Shown here: piece by piece, positions 1-8,173 of the stretch
Numbering within the stretch: position 1 is the stretch's first letter
Layout: each line of letters opens with the position of its first letter
Assembly: GCA_034437535.1 (NCBI GenBank)
Contig: DAOTTZ010000138.1
Location: 1 to 33,891 of the forward strand
DNA length: 33,891 bases
Reading direction: 5' to 3'
Source: J038 sp034437535
Lineage (GTDB): Bacteria > Chloroflexota > Anaerolineae > Aggregatilineales > Phototrophicaceae
Position numbers and translations under genes: made by a program
The notes under the pieces: generated by a model
What the model saw: the letters and a program-made list of their open reading frames with translations, nothing else
Databases searched by the model: none
What the model was told of the DNA's origin: nothing

Positions 1-26
1 GTGATTTCAGAGTAGAAAACGTGAGG

Positions 27-60
27 AAAAACAAAAATCCCGCCTGATTAGACGGGATTT
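27..60 (-). terminator. Rho-independent terminator of tRNA-Asp
   Basis: On the minus strand, directly downstream of the tRNA gene, an 8-bp perfect stem (arms 53-60 and 35-42, AAATCCCG/CGGGATTT) closes a 10-nt loop. It is followed by the T-rich run TTTTTGTTTTT. Stem plus U-tract is the classic intrinsic terminator layout. Confidence 0.85.
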
Positions 61-67
61 ACCCATT

Positions 68-140
68 CGGGAGCGACGGGATTTGAACCCGCGATCTCCA
101 CCTTGACAGGGTGGCATGTTAACCGCTACACCACGCCCCC
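68..140 (-). tRNA. tRNA-Asp (anticodon GUC)
   Basis: Reading the minus strand from 140 down, the 73-nt sequence folds as a full cloverleaf. The acceptor stem GGGGGCG pairs with CGCTCCC (one G-U pair). The anticodon stem CCACC/GGTGG closes the loop CTGTCAA with anticodon GTC (forward bases 105-107). The T arm carries the standard GGTTCAAATCC. The discriminator base is G and CCA is not encoded, since AAT follows. Anticodon GUC reads the Asp codons GAC and GAU. The gene has its own promoter (158-187) and terminator (27-60), so it is a stand-alone unit. Confidence 0.95.
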
Positions 141-157
141 ATTGCTTAACAATCCGA

Positions 158-187
158 AGTATAGCACTCTCTATAGTTCAATGTCAA
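158..187 (-). promoter_or_regulatory. Promoter of tRNA-Asp
   Basis: Minus strand: TTGACA (182-187) and TATACT (158-163) are separated by 18 nt. This is a near-consensus sigma-70 type promoter. The predicted start near 150 leaves a leader of about 10 nt before the tRNA 5' end at 140. Confidence 0.8.
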
Positions 188-220
188 GGGTAGTGTATGA
201 GAGAATCGTAAACGGCTTGA

Positions 221-235
221 TTAAGCACAGCTTAA
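221..235. promoter_or_regulatory. Inverted repeat, possible operator upstream of the ABC importer
   Basis: TTAAGC-ACA-GCTTAA is a perfect 6-bp inverted repeat about 100 nt upstream of the binding-protein start. It could be a repressor site for the importer, but its short arms and the lack of a convincing promoter beside it make this tentative. Nothing else is clear in the 188-334 leader region. Confidence 0.25.
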
Positions 236-334
236 CCCTTACTTGATGAAATCTTAAACAATTATTGCGGCGTGTTTGGTCTTCATGTGCTAGCGTCCAT
301 ATCCATCTACGATAAGACTCAAAGGAGTTCTGAT

Positions 335-1687
335 TTGAAGAAGTTATTTACCCCATTGCTATTGTTGACCCTCTTAGCCATCGTCCCGGTGATGTTTGCC
401 CAAGATGACGAAGAAGATGTCATCGAAATTGACTTTGTGCATATCTTCAGCGATGATCTGCGCCCCCTGGTGATTCAAGAGATCGCCGATGAATTCATGG
501 CACAAAATCCAGGCATTGTCGTTAACACCTATTCCACCAATGCTGACTCCGACTACGAAGAAGTCTTCCTCAGTGCGCTGGATAACGCTGATTTAGGAGA
601 CGCGCCCAATGTCGTACAAGTCGAAGAAGGCTTTACACAGCAAGCCATTGATTTCGGTTACTTCGTCCCCATCTCTGAACTTGCCTCAGAAGAACAAATG
701 GCGACCCTGGATGATATTTTGCCGAGCATCCTGGATTTTTACCAGATTGATGATCAACTGTGGAGCATGCCCTGGAATGTGTCGAACCCGATCTTGTATT
801 ACAACCAGGATGCATTTGCCGCCGCTGGCCTGGATGTCGATGATCCGCCCGCTACATTTGAGGAAATCCTGAGTGCTTGTGAGGCGATCATGCCCGCCAA
901 CGAGGACTTGGCCGCTTGCATTAACTGGCCGATGTCTACCTGGTTTGTAGAGCAGTGGATTTCACTTCAGGGTGGGCAGTTCGTCAATAACGATAATGGG
1001 CGCAGTGGCCGGGCGACTGAAACCTTTTTCGATAGCCCGGAACTTCAGACGATTGTCAACTGGTGGGATGAACTGGATGCCAACGAGTATTATACCTACA
1101 CTGGCCGCCTTAACGATGATAACGGCGAAGGTATTGCGTTCCTCACAGGGCGCACCGCAATGACCATCGCCAGTAGTGCAGGCATCTCGCTCTTCCAGAA
1201 TTTCGCGCAATTTGAGCTGGGTATCGCACCGCTCCCGCTTCCGTCCGCAGATGTTCCCGGCACGGTAACGGTTGGCGGGGCTAGTGTGTGGGTCATGGCT
1301 GATCAAACACCGGAAGAGATGCAGGCGTCGGTAGACTTCATCTTCTTTTTGACACAGACCCAGAACGATGTCGCATGGCACAAGGGCACCGGCTATATTC
1401 CAGTTCGTGAAAGTGCATATGAACAGTTGGTGGACGAAGGCTACTACGAAGAAAATCCAGCCTTCGAGATTCCGGTTAATCAGTTCCAGGCTATCCCACA
1501 AGGTGACGATACGACTCCAGGTGCGGTAATCGGCCCGTCGCAGGAAGTGCGCGGTCAATTGCTGTCGGCCTTCCAGTCCATCATCAACGGTGAAGATGAT
1601 AGCGAAGAAGATATCCTGACGGCCCTGACCAACGCAAAATCACGGGCTGATGAAGAACTAGCGGATTACAACCAGGATTTTGAATAA
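335..1687 (+). CDS. ABC transporter extracellular solute-binding protein (family 1, UgpB-like)
   Basis: This is the secreted substrate-capture component of a carbohydrate or glycerol-phosphate type importer. The reading frame is open from 272, but TTG at 335 is preferred. It follows AAAGGAG (321-327) at 7 nt and opens directly into a signal peptide (KKLFTPLLLLTLLAIVPVMFAQ), giving 450 aa. No lipobox cysteine is seen, so the mature protein, which begins with a run of Asp/Glu, would be free or otherwise retained. A segment around WNVSNPILYYNQDAFAAAGL, followed by a Pro-Pro pair, matches the region conserved in UgpB and related binding proteins, which argues for that branch. The ligand cannot be named from sequence. 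The permease genes follow, with a hairpin (1713-1740) between them that probably makes this the most expressed gene of the set. Confidence 0.88.
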   Translation: MKKLFTPLLLLTLLAIVPVMFAQDDEEDVIEIDFVHIFSDDLRPLVIQEIADEFMAQNPGIVVNTYSTNADSDYEEVFLSALDNADLGDAPNVVQVEEGFTQQAIDFGYFVPISELASEEQMATLDDILPSILDFYQIDDQLWSMPWNVSNPILYYNQDAFAAAGLDVDDPPATFEEILSACEAIMPANEDLAACINWPMSTWFVEQWISLQGGQFVNNDNGRSGRATETFFDSPELQTIVNWWDELDANEYYTYTGRLNDDNGEGIAFLTGRTAMTIASSAGISLFQNFAQFELGIAPLPLPSADVPGTVTVGGASVWVMADQTPEEMQASVDFIFFLTQTQNDVAWHKGTGYIPVRESAYEQLVDEGYYEENPAFEIPVNQFQAIPQGDDTTPGAVIGPSQEVRGQLLSAFQSIINGEDDSEEDILTALTNAKSRADEELADYNQDFE

Positions 1688-1712
1688 CATCAGGCTTTAG
1701 TGGTAAAACTAA

Positions 1713-1744
1713 TGGGGTGGGCTGTCGTCAGCCCATCCCATTTT
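1713..1744 (+). terminator. Hairpin terminator/attenuator between binding protein and permeases
   Basis: A 12-bp stem (1713-1724 with 1729-1740, one G-U pair) closes a TCGT tetraloop and is followed by TTTT. It lies inside the transporter operon. It probably ends or stabilises most binding-protein transcripts while letting some read-through reach the permease genes, as is common for ABC importers. Confidence 0.75.
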
Positions 1745-1766
1745 ATAATTACAGAGGATGTCGCGT

Positions 1767-3371
1767 ATGCAGGACAATATCCGATGGGATAAATGGTGGG
1801 GGCGATTAATCGGTGTTTTCGTCCTGCTGTTTCTCGGTTGGTTTATCGCTACAGAATGGGCAGGGTTCAGACCGTTATTTGATTTGATCGTCGGGGCAAT
1901 TGTTAGCATTCCAGATGCCATCGCGAACCTGGTAACATATTATGGTGATGTCGATTTTGGTCCGTTGATACAGTCTCTGCTCGTTGGGGCGGGCTTCGGT
2001 GCATTACTGACCGTCTTCATCTTTTTATCTCGTCAGGCCTGGTTGTCGATTCCATCCGTTTCGCCAACTGTAATCTGGCTCACCGTGTTGACGGGTGCGA
2101 TTGCACTTCTAGCGGGTGTCAACTTCTTGCTCACTATCGGCTTGATGTTGCTTACGTTGTTGATCGCCGGTTATTTGCTGGTGCCCGACGTAAGGCAATT
2201 CTTCCGCAGAGAGACACTCCGGCGGTTACACAATCCCCAGGCACTGGTTTTGATTCGCAATGGCATGATAATCGGCGCATTCGCGGGTGCTATCGGCTCG
2301 CAGATCTTTGCCGCGCCGACGCGCCACTGCACTTATGCCTCGGATGCGGACTTTACCAGTCGGTTGATCGGTCTCATCGTCACTGTCATTGGGTCGCTCG
2401 TTGTCTTGATCCCGGTATGGACGGTCACACTCCGCCGCACACAACGCAAAGAACAGGGCAATGCTGGATATTTCCAGGGGTGGTTATTGCCCATCACCTT
2501 GCTTGTACCCACTTTGCTAGCGTTGATCGTTTTCCTCTATTATCCAAGTTTTCAGATCGCCGGCCAATCATTGATCCGGGCGCGTCGTCGGCAAGAGCCA
2601 ACATTCCAATGCCTGGATAACTTCGTCGAACTTGCCAACGATACCGTCTACCGCAGTAGTTTTTCTTCAACGATTCTCATTACGGTGGCTATTGTCCTGT
2701 TCAGCATGGTGATCGCGCTGTTGATTGCGACATTAGCATCTCAAAAGGTCAAGGGAGCCAGTGTGTACCGCACACTGTTGATCTGGCCGTATGCGCTGTC
2801 CCCGGTGGTGACTGCGGCGATTTTTATCGCCATGTTCCGGGATGACACATCCGGGTTGATTAATTATACGCTGGTCGAAGTTTTCAGTGCTGAACCCGTT
2901 AGCTGGTTGACGGATGCGTCCCTGGCACCCTGGGTACTGATCCTGGCGGCGGTGTACAACATCTTAGGGTTTAACATCATCTTCTACATTGCGGGCCTAC
3001 AAAACGTACCACAAGACCTGCTGGAAGCGGCGCAGATCGACGGGGCGAATGTGGTGCAACGCTTTTTCAGGATTACGATCCCATTGCTATCCCCGTATAC
3101 TTTCTTTTTGCTGGTTGCCAACATCACTTATTCTTTCTACGGCATCTACGGTGTCATTGATACATTGTTCCCTGGGGGTGGGCCATTGTTGCCAGATGGC
3201 GAGAGCCAGGCCGCTAACGTGTTGATCTATAACCTGTACGAAGATGCGTTCCGTTCTTCCTCACAGATCGGTGAGACGGCGGCCCAATCCGTTATCCTAT
3301 TCGTTCTTGTGGCGGGTATCACCTTGATTCAATTCCGCTATCTCGAGAGTCGCGTCACTTATTCGGAGTAA
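1767..3371 (+). CDS. ABC sugar-type transporter permease, MalF/UgpA-like, with long N-terminal membrane extension
   Basis: This is one of two membrane subunits of the importer. The C-terminal half is a standard binding-protein-dependent permease domain with the cytoplasmic EAA loop (EAAQIDGANVVQRF, E at residue 420) that docks to the ATPase. ATG 1767 is preferred over ATG 1758 because AGAGG (1753-1757) lies 9 nt upstream of it and touches the earlier codon. The product is 534 aa, whereas usual MalF/UgpA-type permeases are about 290-320 aa. The first 230 or so residues hold several additional hydrophobic segments (around residues 10-30, 35-60, 70-90, 95-140 and 165-230) that I cannot assign to a known domain. 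The stop is 4 nt from the next gene. Confidence 0.88.
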   Translation: MQDNIRWDKWWGRLIGVFVLLFLGWFIATEWAGFRPLFDLIVGAIVSIPDAIANLVTYYGDVDFGPLIQSLLVGAGFGALLTVFIFLSRQAWLSIPSVSPTVIWLTVLTGAIALLAGVNFLLTIGLMLLTLLIAGYLLVPDVRQFFRRETLRRLHNPQALVLIRNGMIIGAFAGAIGSQIFAAPTRHCTYASDADFTSRLIGLIVTVIGSLVVLIPVWTVTLRRTQRKEQGNAGYFQGWLLPITLLVPTLLALIVFLYYPSFQIAGQSLIRARRRQEPTFQCLDNFVELANDTVYRSSFSSTILITVAIVLFSMVIALLIATLASQKVKGASVYRTLLIWPYALSPVVTAAIFIAMFRDDTSGLINYTLVEVFSAEPVSWLTDASLAPWVLILAAVYNILGFNIIFYIAGLQNVPQDLLEAAQIDGANVVQRFFRITIPLLSPYTFFLLVANITYSFYGIYGVIDTLFPGGGPLLPDGESQAANVLIYNLYEDAFRSSSQIGETAAQSVILFVLVAGITLIQFRYLESRVTYSE

Positions 3372-3375
3372 GCTC

Positions 3376-4377
3376 ATGCAACAGTTGGATCCGACACCCG
3401 TCACACAACAGACGCTAGAAACCAATCGCAGATTACCTAGCCCGCAGGTCAAAACACGCTGGTTGACTCATATCCTGTTGATGGTGATCTGTTTCTTTAT
3501 GCTGATCCCGGCTTTGTACGCACTCCAGGTCTCGACGCTGGATTTTCGGCAGGCACTTGAGGCCCCGCCGGTTTTGTTCCCACCGGGGGGAGAGCGAGAG
3601 TCTTTGCAAGAGTTTCTCAATCGTCCGTTGGGCGACCTGCCGAAAAATATTCGCGTCCTCTTTGGTGAACCCGATGATCTGCTGGCCCAGGGCAATAACA
3701 CCGCCGGCCAGACCGCACAAAGCAATGGAAATGATTTTGATCGGTTAATCTTGAATACGGTGATTGTGTCTTTAGTTGTGGTCATCGGTAAGACCATTCT
3801 GGCGTTGCTGGCGGGGTTAGCGTTTGTATATTTCCGCTTCCCTGGCAAGTGGGTTTTGTTCTTCTTTGTCCTGTTGACGTTGTTGATGCCGACAGAGATC
3901 ATCTTGCAACCATTACGAAGTCTGATCGTTGATCTTGGCTGGCGTGAAGACCATGCCCGGTTATCCTTGACGTTGCCATTCCTGGCAAGTGCGATTGGCG
4001 CGTTTTTGTTTCGGCAACATTTTAGCAATATCCCGCGTGAATTGGCCGAAGCCTCTCAGATTGACGGTGCTTCGCCGATGCGGTTTTTGTTCGCCGTGCT
4101 GATCCCGATGTCCTGGAATGTCATCGCCGCGCACGCCATGATTCAATTTCTGTACATGTGGAATCAATACATCTGGCCCACCTTCATTTTGAACGATGTC
4201 AATTCGCCCGACCAGATGATACAGGTCGGGGTGCGTGGGGCGGTCGGCTCCGGTCAGTTCACCGATTATGGTCTGTTGATGGCGGCTGGTATCATCGCGT
4301 CGATCCCGCCATTGGTGCTTTTCTTACTTCTGCAAAAGCAATTTATGAACGGCTTCGCTTTCTCACGCGATAAGTAA
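3376..4377 (+). CDS. ABC sugar-type transporter permease, MalG/UgpE-like
   Basis: Second membrane subunit of the importer, 333 aa. The EAA loop reads EASQIDGASPMRF (E at residue 225), followed by the usual I-x-L-x-P-like stretch. After the first membrane segment there is a polar external loop of about 80 residues, rich in Gly, Asn and Gln (roughly residues 50-115), before the conserved permease core. The start lies 4 nt after the upstream permease stop, so the two are almost certainly co-translated. No ABC ATPase gene follows. The next gene runs the other way and its stop codon begins one base beyond this one. Confidence 0.88.
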   Translation: MQQLDPTPVTQQTLETNRRLPSPQVKTRWLTHILLMVICFFMLIPALYALQVSTLDFRQALEAPPVLFPPGGERESLQEFLNRPLGDLPKNIRVLFGEPDDLLAQGNNTAGQTAQSNGNDFDRLILNTVIVSLVVVIGKTILALLAGLAFVYFRFPGKWVLFFFVLLTLLMPTEIILQPLRSLIVDLGWREDHARLSLTLPFLASAIGAFLFRQHFSNIPRELAEASQIDGASPMRFLFAVLIPMSWNVIAAHAMIQFLYMWNQYIWPTFILNDVNSPDQMIQVGVRGAVGSGQFTDYGLLMAAGIIASIPPLVLFLLLQKQFMNGFAFSRDK

Positions 4378-4378
4378 T

Positions 4379-5665
4379 CTATGCTACGGGTTGATTGGTG
4401 CGCCGGGCGACTTCGTGCCACAGCAAGCCAGCACAGATCAGCCCCAGGCCCAATAACCAGATTTCTACATCGACCCAGAACGCCAGGAACACACATGCGA
4501 TCAAGCCAGCCCAGGAGATCCAACGCGGGAAAAGTCGTTCTTCTGCGCTCAGTTGCAATGCGGATAAATTGGTGATGGCATAGTAGATCAGCACGTTGAA
4601 AGCACTGAACGTCCAGGTCGTTCGCACATCGCCGATGAGTACCAACCCGCCGATGAACAACCCTATGATGATGATGGCCGCGTTGGGGGAGGCCGTTGTC
4701 TCGTTGATGCGGGCCGTGATTGTCGGCATGTCTCCCCGGCGGCCCATCGCCAGTAGCACCCGCGATAAGCCCAGAATGAGATTGAGCAACACGCCTAGCA
4801 TCGCTGTGATTGCGCCGAGTGCGACAATTTCCGGTATCCCACCGATGTCAAAGGCACGGGCCGCCTGTTCGAGTGGGGCGGCGTCCGTCTCGATGGCTGT
4901 CTGCAAACCGCCACTGCCGATCACCCCCACGCCGACGATAGCGACACTGGTATACAGGATCATCGTCAGCACCAGTGTCGTGATGATCGCACGGGGAATC
5001 GTGCGGTAAGGGTGGCGGACTTCTTCCCCCAGTGTGGCGATGCGCCCATACCCGGTATAGGCTACGAACATTAACGCACTGGCAAAGAGAATGCTCTGCA
5101 TCACCTCACCGAATGATCCATCGATAAAGAACGGGTCGAAGTTAGCCTCAATATCCATACTGCCAGCCCCCGTCACGACAAACAACGCCAGCGTGCCGAG
5201 TGTCACCGATACGATGACGATATTGACGAGATTGGTGCGCCGTAATCCACTGAGCAAGATCAGTGTCAGGCTCAGCACGGCCAATAACCCCAGCGGAATA
5301 AGCCAGTTGCTATCAATGCCTAATGCATTGATGACGTAGCCAGCGAAACCGAGGGCGGCAGTTGCGGCAGAGGCACTTTTTGCCAATAAAAACATCCAGC
5401 CAGCAATAAAACCTAACCGAGCATTGAGATACTGATTGCCGTACTCATATGTACCCCCACTGACCGGGTGATTGGCGGCGAGTTGGGCACTGCTGAGACC
5501 GTTACACGTCGCTACACCAGCCCCCACTATAATCGCGAGTACGACTGCTGGGCCAGCGATCCCCGCCCCGATTCCGACACTGACGAATACCCCGGTACCG
5601 ACAATGGATCCCAGGCCCATCATGACTGCGCCGAACACCCCTAGCTCACGCCGCAACTGCGCCAT
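4379..5665 (-). CDS. APC-family amino acid permease
   Basis: A 428-aa polytopic membrane protein with about 12 hydrophobic segments. The first membrane helix carries the glycine-rich unwound motif GLGSIVGTGVFVSVGIGAG, typical of the amino acid-polyamine-organocation superfamily, where the backbone of TM1 binds the substrate amino group. The second conserved region (GGTYEYGNQYL, near residue 70) also fits. The family usually imports amino acids by proton symport or exchange; the substrate cannot be told here. GGAG lies 6 nt before the ATG. A good promoter lies upstream (5699-5727). It is monocistronic and converges on the ABC permease with no room for a terminator between the stops. Confidence 0.87.
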   Translation of the reverse strand: MAQLRRELGVFGAVMMGLGSIVGTGVFVSVGIGAGIAGPAVVLAIIVGAGVATCNGLSSAQLAANHPVSGGTYEYGNQYLNARLGFIAGWMFLLAKSASAATAALGFAGYVINALGIDSNWLIPLGLLAVLSLTLILLSGLRRTNLVNIVIVSVTLGTLALFVVTGAGSMDIEANFDPFFIDGSFGEVMQSILFASALMFVAYTGYGRIATLGEEVRHPYRTIPRAIITTLVLTMILYTSVAIVGVGVIGSGGLQTAIETDAAPLEQAARAFDIGGIPEIVALGAITAMLGVLLNLILGLSRVLLAMGRRGDMPTITARINETTASPNAAIIIIGLFIGGLVLIGDVRTTWTFSAFNVLIYYAITNLSALQLSAEERLFPRWISWAGLIACVFLAFWVDVEIWLLGLGLICAGLLWHEVARRTNQPVA

Positions 5666-5698
5666 ATTTTCTCCATTTGCTCATGTAATGATTGCCTG

Positions 5699-5727
5699 AT
5701 TAGACCGTCTACGAGTCAACATGTCAA
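5699..5727 (-). promoter_or_regulatory. Promoter of the APC permease gene
   Basis: Minus strand: TTGACA (5722-5727), a 17-nt spacer, then TCTAAT (5699-5704). This is a near-consensus sigma-70 type promoter, 34 nt upstream of the permease start codon. Confidence 0.7.
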
Positions 5728-5749
5728 TTTAGCGTTTGGTGACAATCTA

Positions 5750-5778
5750 TTGGGTGGGGAGAAGGTTTCTCCTACAAT
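5750..5778 (+). promoter_or_regulatory. Candidate promoter with internal operator for gnd-zwf-pgl operon
   Basis: TTGGGT (5750-5755), a 17-nt spacer and TACAAT (5773-5778) lie about 30 nt upstream of gnd. The spacer contains a perfect inverted repeat, GGAGAA-GGT-TTCTCC (5758-5772). A repressor bound there would block polymerase directly. The -35 is weak, as expected for a regulated promoter. This is an inference from sequence only. Confidence 0.5.
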
Positions 5779-5808
5779 GGATGCATTCACGATGCAAAGG
5801 AGCAGAAT

Positions 5809-6714
5809 ATGCAACTTGGAATGATCGGCCTGGGCAAAATGGGGGCCAATATGACCCGACGGTTACTGGCAGATTCACATGCGTTGGTCGTCACTGATTT
5901 GAATCCGCAAGCGATCCAGGCCGTAGAAGCCGAAGGAGCTACCGGTACCGACGGCATCGAAGCGTTGGTGGGTCAGCTAGAGCCGCCCCGTGTCGTCTGG
6001 GTGATGGTGCCCGCCGGTGAACCGACCGAGCAAACCCTCCATACGCTCAAAGGACTTCTTCAGCAGGGTGACATCGTGATTGATGGTGGCAACAGCAATT
6101 ACAAAGATACCATCCGGCAGGCGGCGATGCTGAAGGAAGCCGGGATTCATCTCGTCGATGTTGGGACTAGTGGCGGTGTGTGGGGCCTGGAGGAAGGCTA
6201 CAGCATGATGATAGGGGGCGATCAATCTGCCGTCGAACATATCCGCCCGATATTAGAGACACTGGCACCCGGCCCCGATCAAGGGTGGGGGCATGTTGGC
6301 CCGGCTGGATCTGGGCATTTCGTCAAGATGATACATAACGGCATTGAGTATGGCATGATGCAAGCCTATGCAGAAGGCTTCGACATCCTGCGGGCAAAAT
6401 CTGAATTTGATCTCGACCTGCATCAGATCGCGCAGATCTGGCGTTTTGGGAGTGTCGTTCGCTCCTGGTTGTTAGATCTTACCGCACGGGCTTTGGAAGA
6501 GGACGCCGAGTTATCAGACATCAAGGGCTGGGTGGCGGACTCCGGTGAGGGCCGGTGGACGGTCTTCGAGGCAATCGACCAGGATGTGCCAGCCCCGGTG
6601 ATCACACTTGCACTGATGTCACGCTTCACCAGCCGCATTGACGAGAGTTATGCCGCTAAGTTGCTTGCCGCCATGCGAAATCAATTCGGTGGTCATTCGG
6701 TCAAGACGGAGTAA
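5809..6714 (+). CDS. gnd: 6-phosphogluconate dehydrogenase, decarboxylating, short (YqeC/GndA-like) form
   Basis: Catalyses oxidative decarboxylation of 6-phosphogluconate to ribulose 5-phosphate in the cytoplasm. The N-terminal Rossmann fold begins MQLGMIGLGKMGANM. Catalytic and substrate motifs follow: DGGNSNYKD (92-100), GTSGGVWG (119-126) and GHFVKMIHNGIEYG, with K173, N177 and E180 at the expected active-site positions. At 301 aa it is the short homologue rather than the 470-aa enzyme. The end of the second beta strand reads VVTDLN, with D30 where NADP-dependent enzymes usually carry Asn-Arg-Ser/Thr, so NAD+ preference is inferred. AAAGGAG precedes the ATG. zwf starts 4 nt after the stop. 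Confidence 0.92.
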   Translation: MQLGMIGLGKMGANMTRRLLADSHALVVTDLNPQAIQAVEAEGATGTDGIEALVGQLEPPRVVWVMVPAGEPTEQTLHTLKGLLQQGDIVIDGGNSNYKDTIRQAAMLKEAGIHLVDVGTSGGVWGLEEGYSMMIGGDQSAVEHIRPILETLAPGPDQGWGHVGPAGSGHFVKMIHNGIEYGMMQAYAEGFDILRAKSEFDLDLHQIAQIWRFGSVVRSWLLDLTARALEEDAELSDIKGWVADSGEGRWTVFEAIDQDVPAPVITLALMSRFTSRIDESYAAKLLAAMRNQFGGHSVKTE

Positions 6715-6718
6715 CCGG

Positions 6719-8173
6719 ATGCCAGAAATCTGCGAACAAGCCAGCATCGTCATTTTTGGTGCATCGGGGGATCTCACACAGCGAAAACTGATCCCTGGTC
6801 TGTACAATTTATTCAACAAGTCACGCCTCAGCGCGGACTTCTGCATTGTCGGGGTTTCCCGTACAGAATATTCGCATGACGAATTCCGCGCTAAGGTGAA
6901 AGCTGGCGTGCAAGAACATAGTACGGAATCGTTCGACCAGCAGATCTGGGAGTCATTTGCCGAGCATATATTTTACATGCCGGGCAATGCCAAGCAAGAA
7001 GAAGATTACCGGCGACTCGATGAGTTCCTGCAAGAGCGAGAAACCGACCATCATAATCGGTTGTACTATCTCTCGACAGCACCCTCACTCTACGAACCAA
7101 CGCTAAACAATCTCAAGCAAGCGGCTATGGCCGATGAAAGCCGGGGTTGGCGGCGGATCATTATCGAGAAGCCATTCGGCTACGATTTGGAGTCTGCCAG
7201 TCGTTTGAACGCGATTGTCCATGATACGTTTGATGAAAATCAGGTCTATCGTATCGATCATTACCTGGGTAAAGAAACCGCACAAAATATCTTGTTCCTG
7301 CGCTTTGCCAATACCATCTTTGAGCCGATCTGGAATCGCAATTATGTCAGTAACGTGCAGATTACAGTGTCGGAGTCAGTCGATGTCGGTTCGCGGGCGG
7401 CCTACTACGATCAGAGTGGTGTCCTGCGTGATATGTTCCAGAATCATCTGATGCAACTGCTCGCACTCACGACGATGGAGCCGCCGATTTCCTTACAGGC
7501 CAACGACCTGCGGAGCGAAAAGGCCAAAGTCTTGAATGCCGTTCGGCCCATCAAAGGCAGTGATACGGTGCGCGGCCAATATGACGGCTACCGTGATGCC
7601 GAAGGCGTGAATGCCGAGTCAAAGACGGCGACTTTCGCCGCACTCAAACTTTATGTCGATAATTGGCGTTGGCAGGGGGTGCCATTTTTCTTGCGGTCGG
7701 GTAAAGCCCTGGCACGTAAAGCCACCGAAATCGTGATCCAGTTTAAGCGGCCACCGCTCGCATTGTTTGACGGTGACCGACGTGCGACCGCGATGCCAAA
7801 TAGTCTTTCGATCTGCATTCAGCCTGATGAAGGCATTCACCTGGGGTTTGAAGCCAAAGTTCCAGATGCCCGCGAAGGTCAGGGCGTCGAGATGGAATTT
7901 CATTATGATGATGCCTTCGGAAATCAGTCCATCCCGGAAGCCTACGAGCGGCTATTGCTGGATGCATTGTTAGGTGACGCGGCGTTATTTGCACGCGAAG
8001 ACGAGATTGAGGCATCCTGGCGGATTGTGGATCATGTGCTGGAACAATGGGCTAATTCTGACCGGATCGCACATTACAAGCCCGGAACCTGGGGGCCGAC
8101 CGAAGCGGATGATCTGTTAGACATCGACGGCTTCGCCTGGGATTTAGCCTGTGAACATTGTGACGATGGATGA
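6719..8173 (+). CDS. zwf: Glucose-6-phosphate 1-dehydrogenase
   Basis: First enzyme of the oxidative pentose phosphate pathway; oxidises glucose 6-phosphate to 6-phosphogluconolactone. The product is 484 aa, the usual size. The N-terminal dinucleotide motif is GASGDLTQRKL (14-24), with VSRTE (46-50), where Arg and Thr commonly contact the NADP 2'-phosphate. EKPFG is at 150-154 and the signature RIDHYLGKE at 178-186 includes the catalytic base H181 and K185. The frame is open upstream to 6638, but ATG 6719 is chosen because it opens directly into the Rossmann strand and avoids a long overlap with gnd. The 3' end overlaps pgl by 23 nt (or 8 nt with the alternative pgl start). Confidence 0.95.
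   Translation: MPEICEQASIVIFGASGDLTQRKLIPGLYNLFNKSRLSADFCIVGVSRTEYSHDEFRAKVKAGVQEHSTESFDQQIWESFAEHIFYMPGNAKQEEDYRRLDEFLQERETDHHNRLYYLSTAPSLYEPTLNNLKQAAMADESRGWRRIIIEKPFGYDLESASRLNAIVHDTFDENQVYRIDHYLGKETAQNILFLRFANTIFEPIWNRNYVSNVQITVSESVDVGSRAAYYDQSGVLRDMFQNHLMQLLALTTMEPPISLQANDLRSEKAKVLNAVRPIKGSDTVRGQYDGYRDAEGVNAESKTATFAALKLYVDNWRWQGVPFFLRSGKALARKATEIVIQFKRPPLALFDGDRRATAMPNSLSICIQPDEGIHLGFEAKVPDAREGQGVEMEFHYDDAFGNQSIPEAYERLLLDALLGDAALFAREDEIEASWRIVDHVLEQWANSDRIAHYKPGTWGPTEADDLLDIDGFAWDLACEHCDDG

Noticed and set aside
962..1558. 198-codon open frame on the minus strand inside the binding-protein gene, and similar long antisense frames at 3468-4028 and 23404-24036
   Set aside because: They lie wholly within well-supported genes on the other strand, show no family motifs and no ribosome sites, and reflect codon bias of the sense gene.
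6638..6718. Upstream extension of zwf to 6638
   Set aside because: The extra 27 residues overlap gnd, do not resemble family sequence and precede the normal Rossmann start; ATG 6719 fits the operon spacing.
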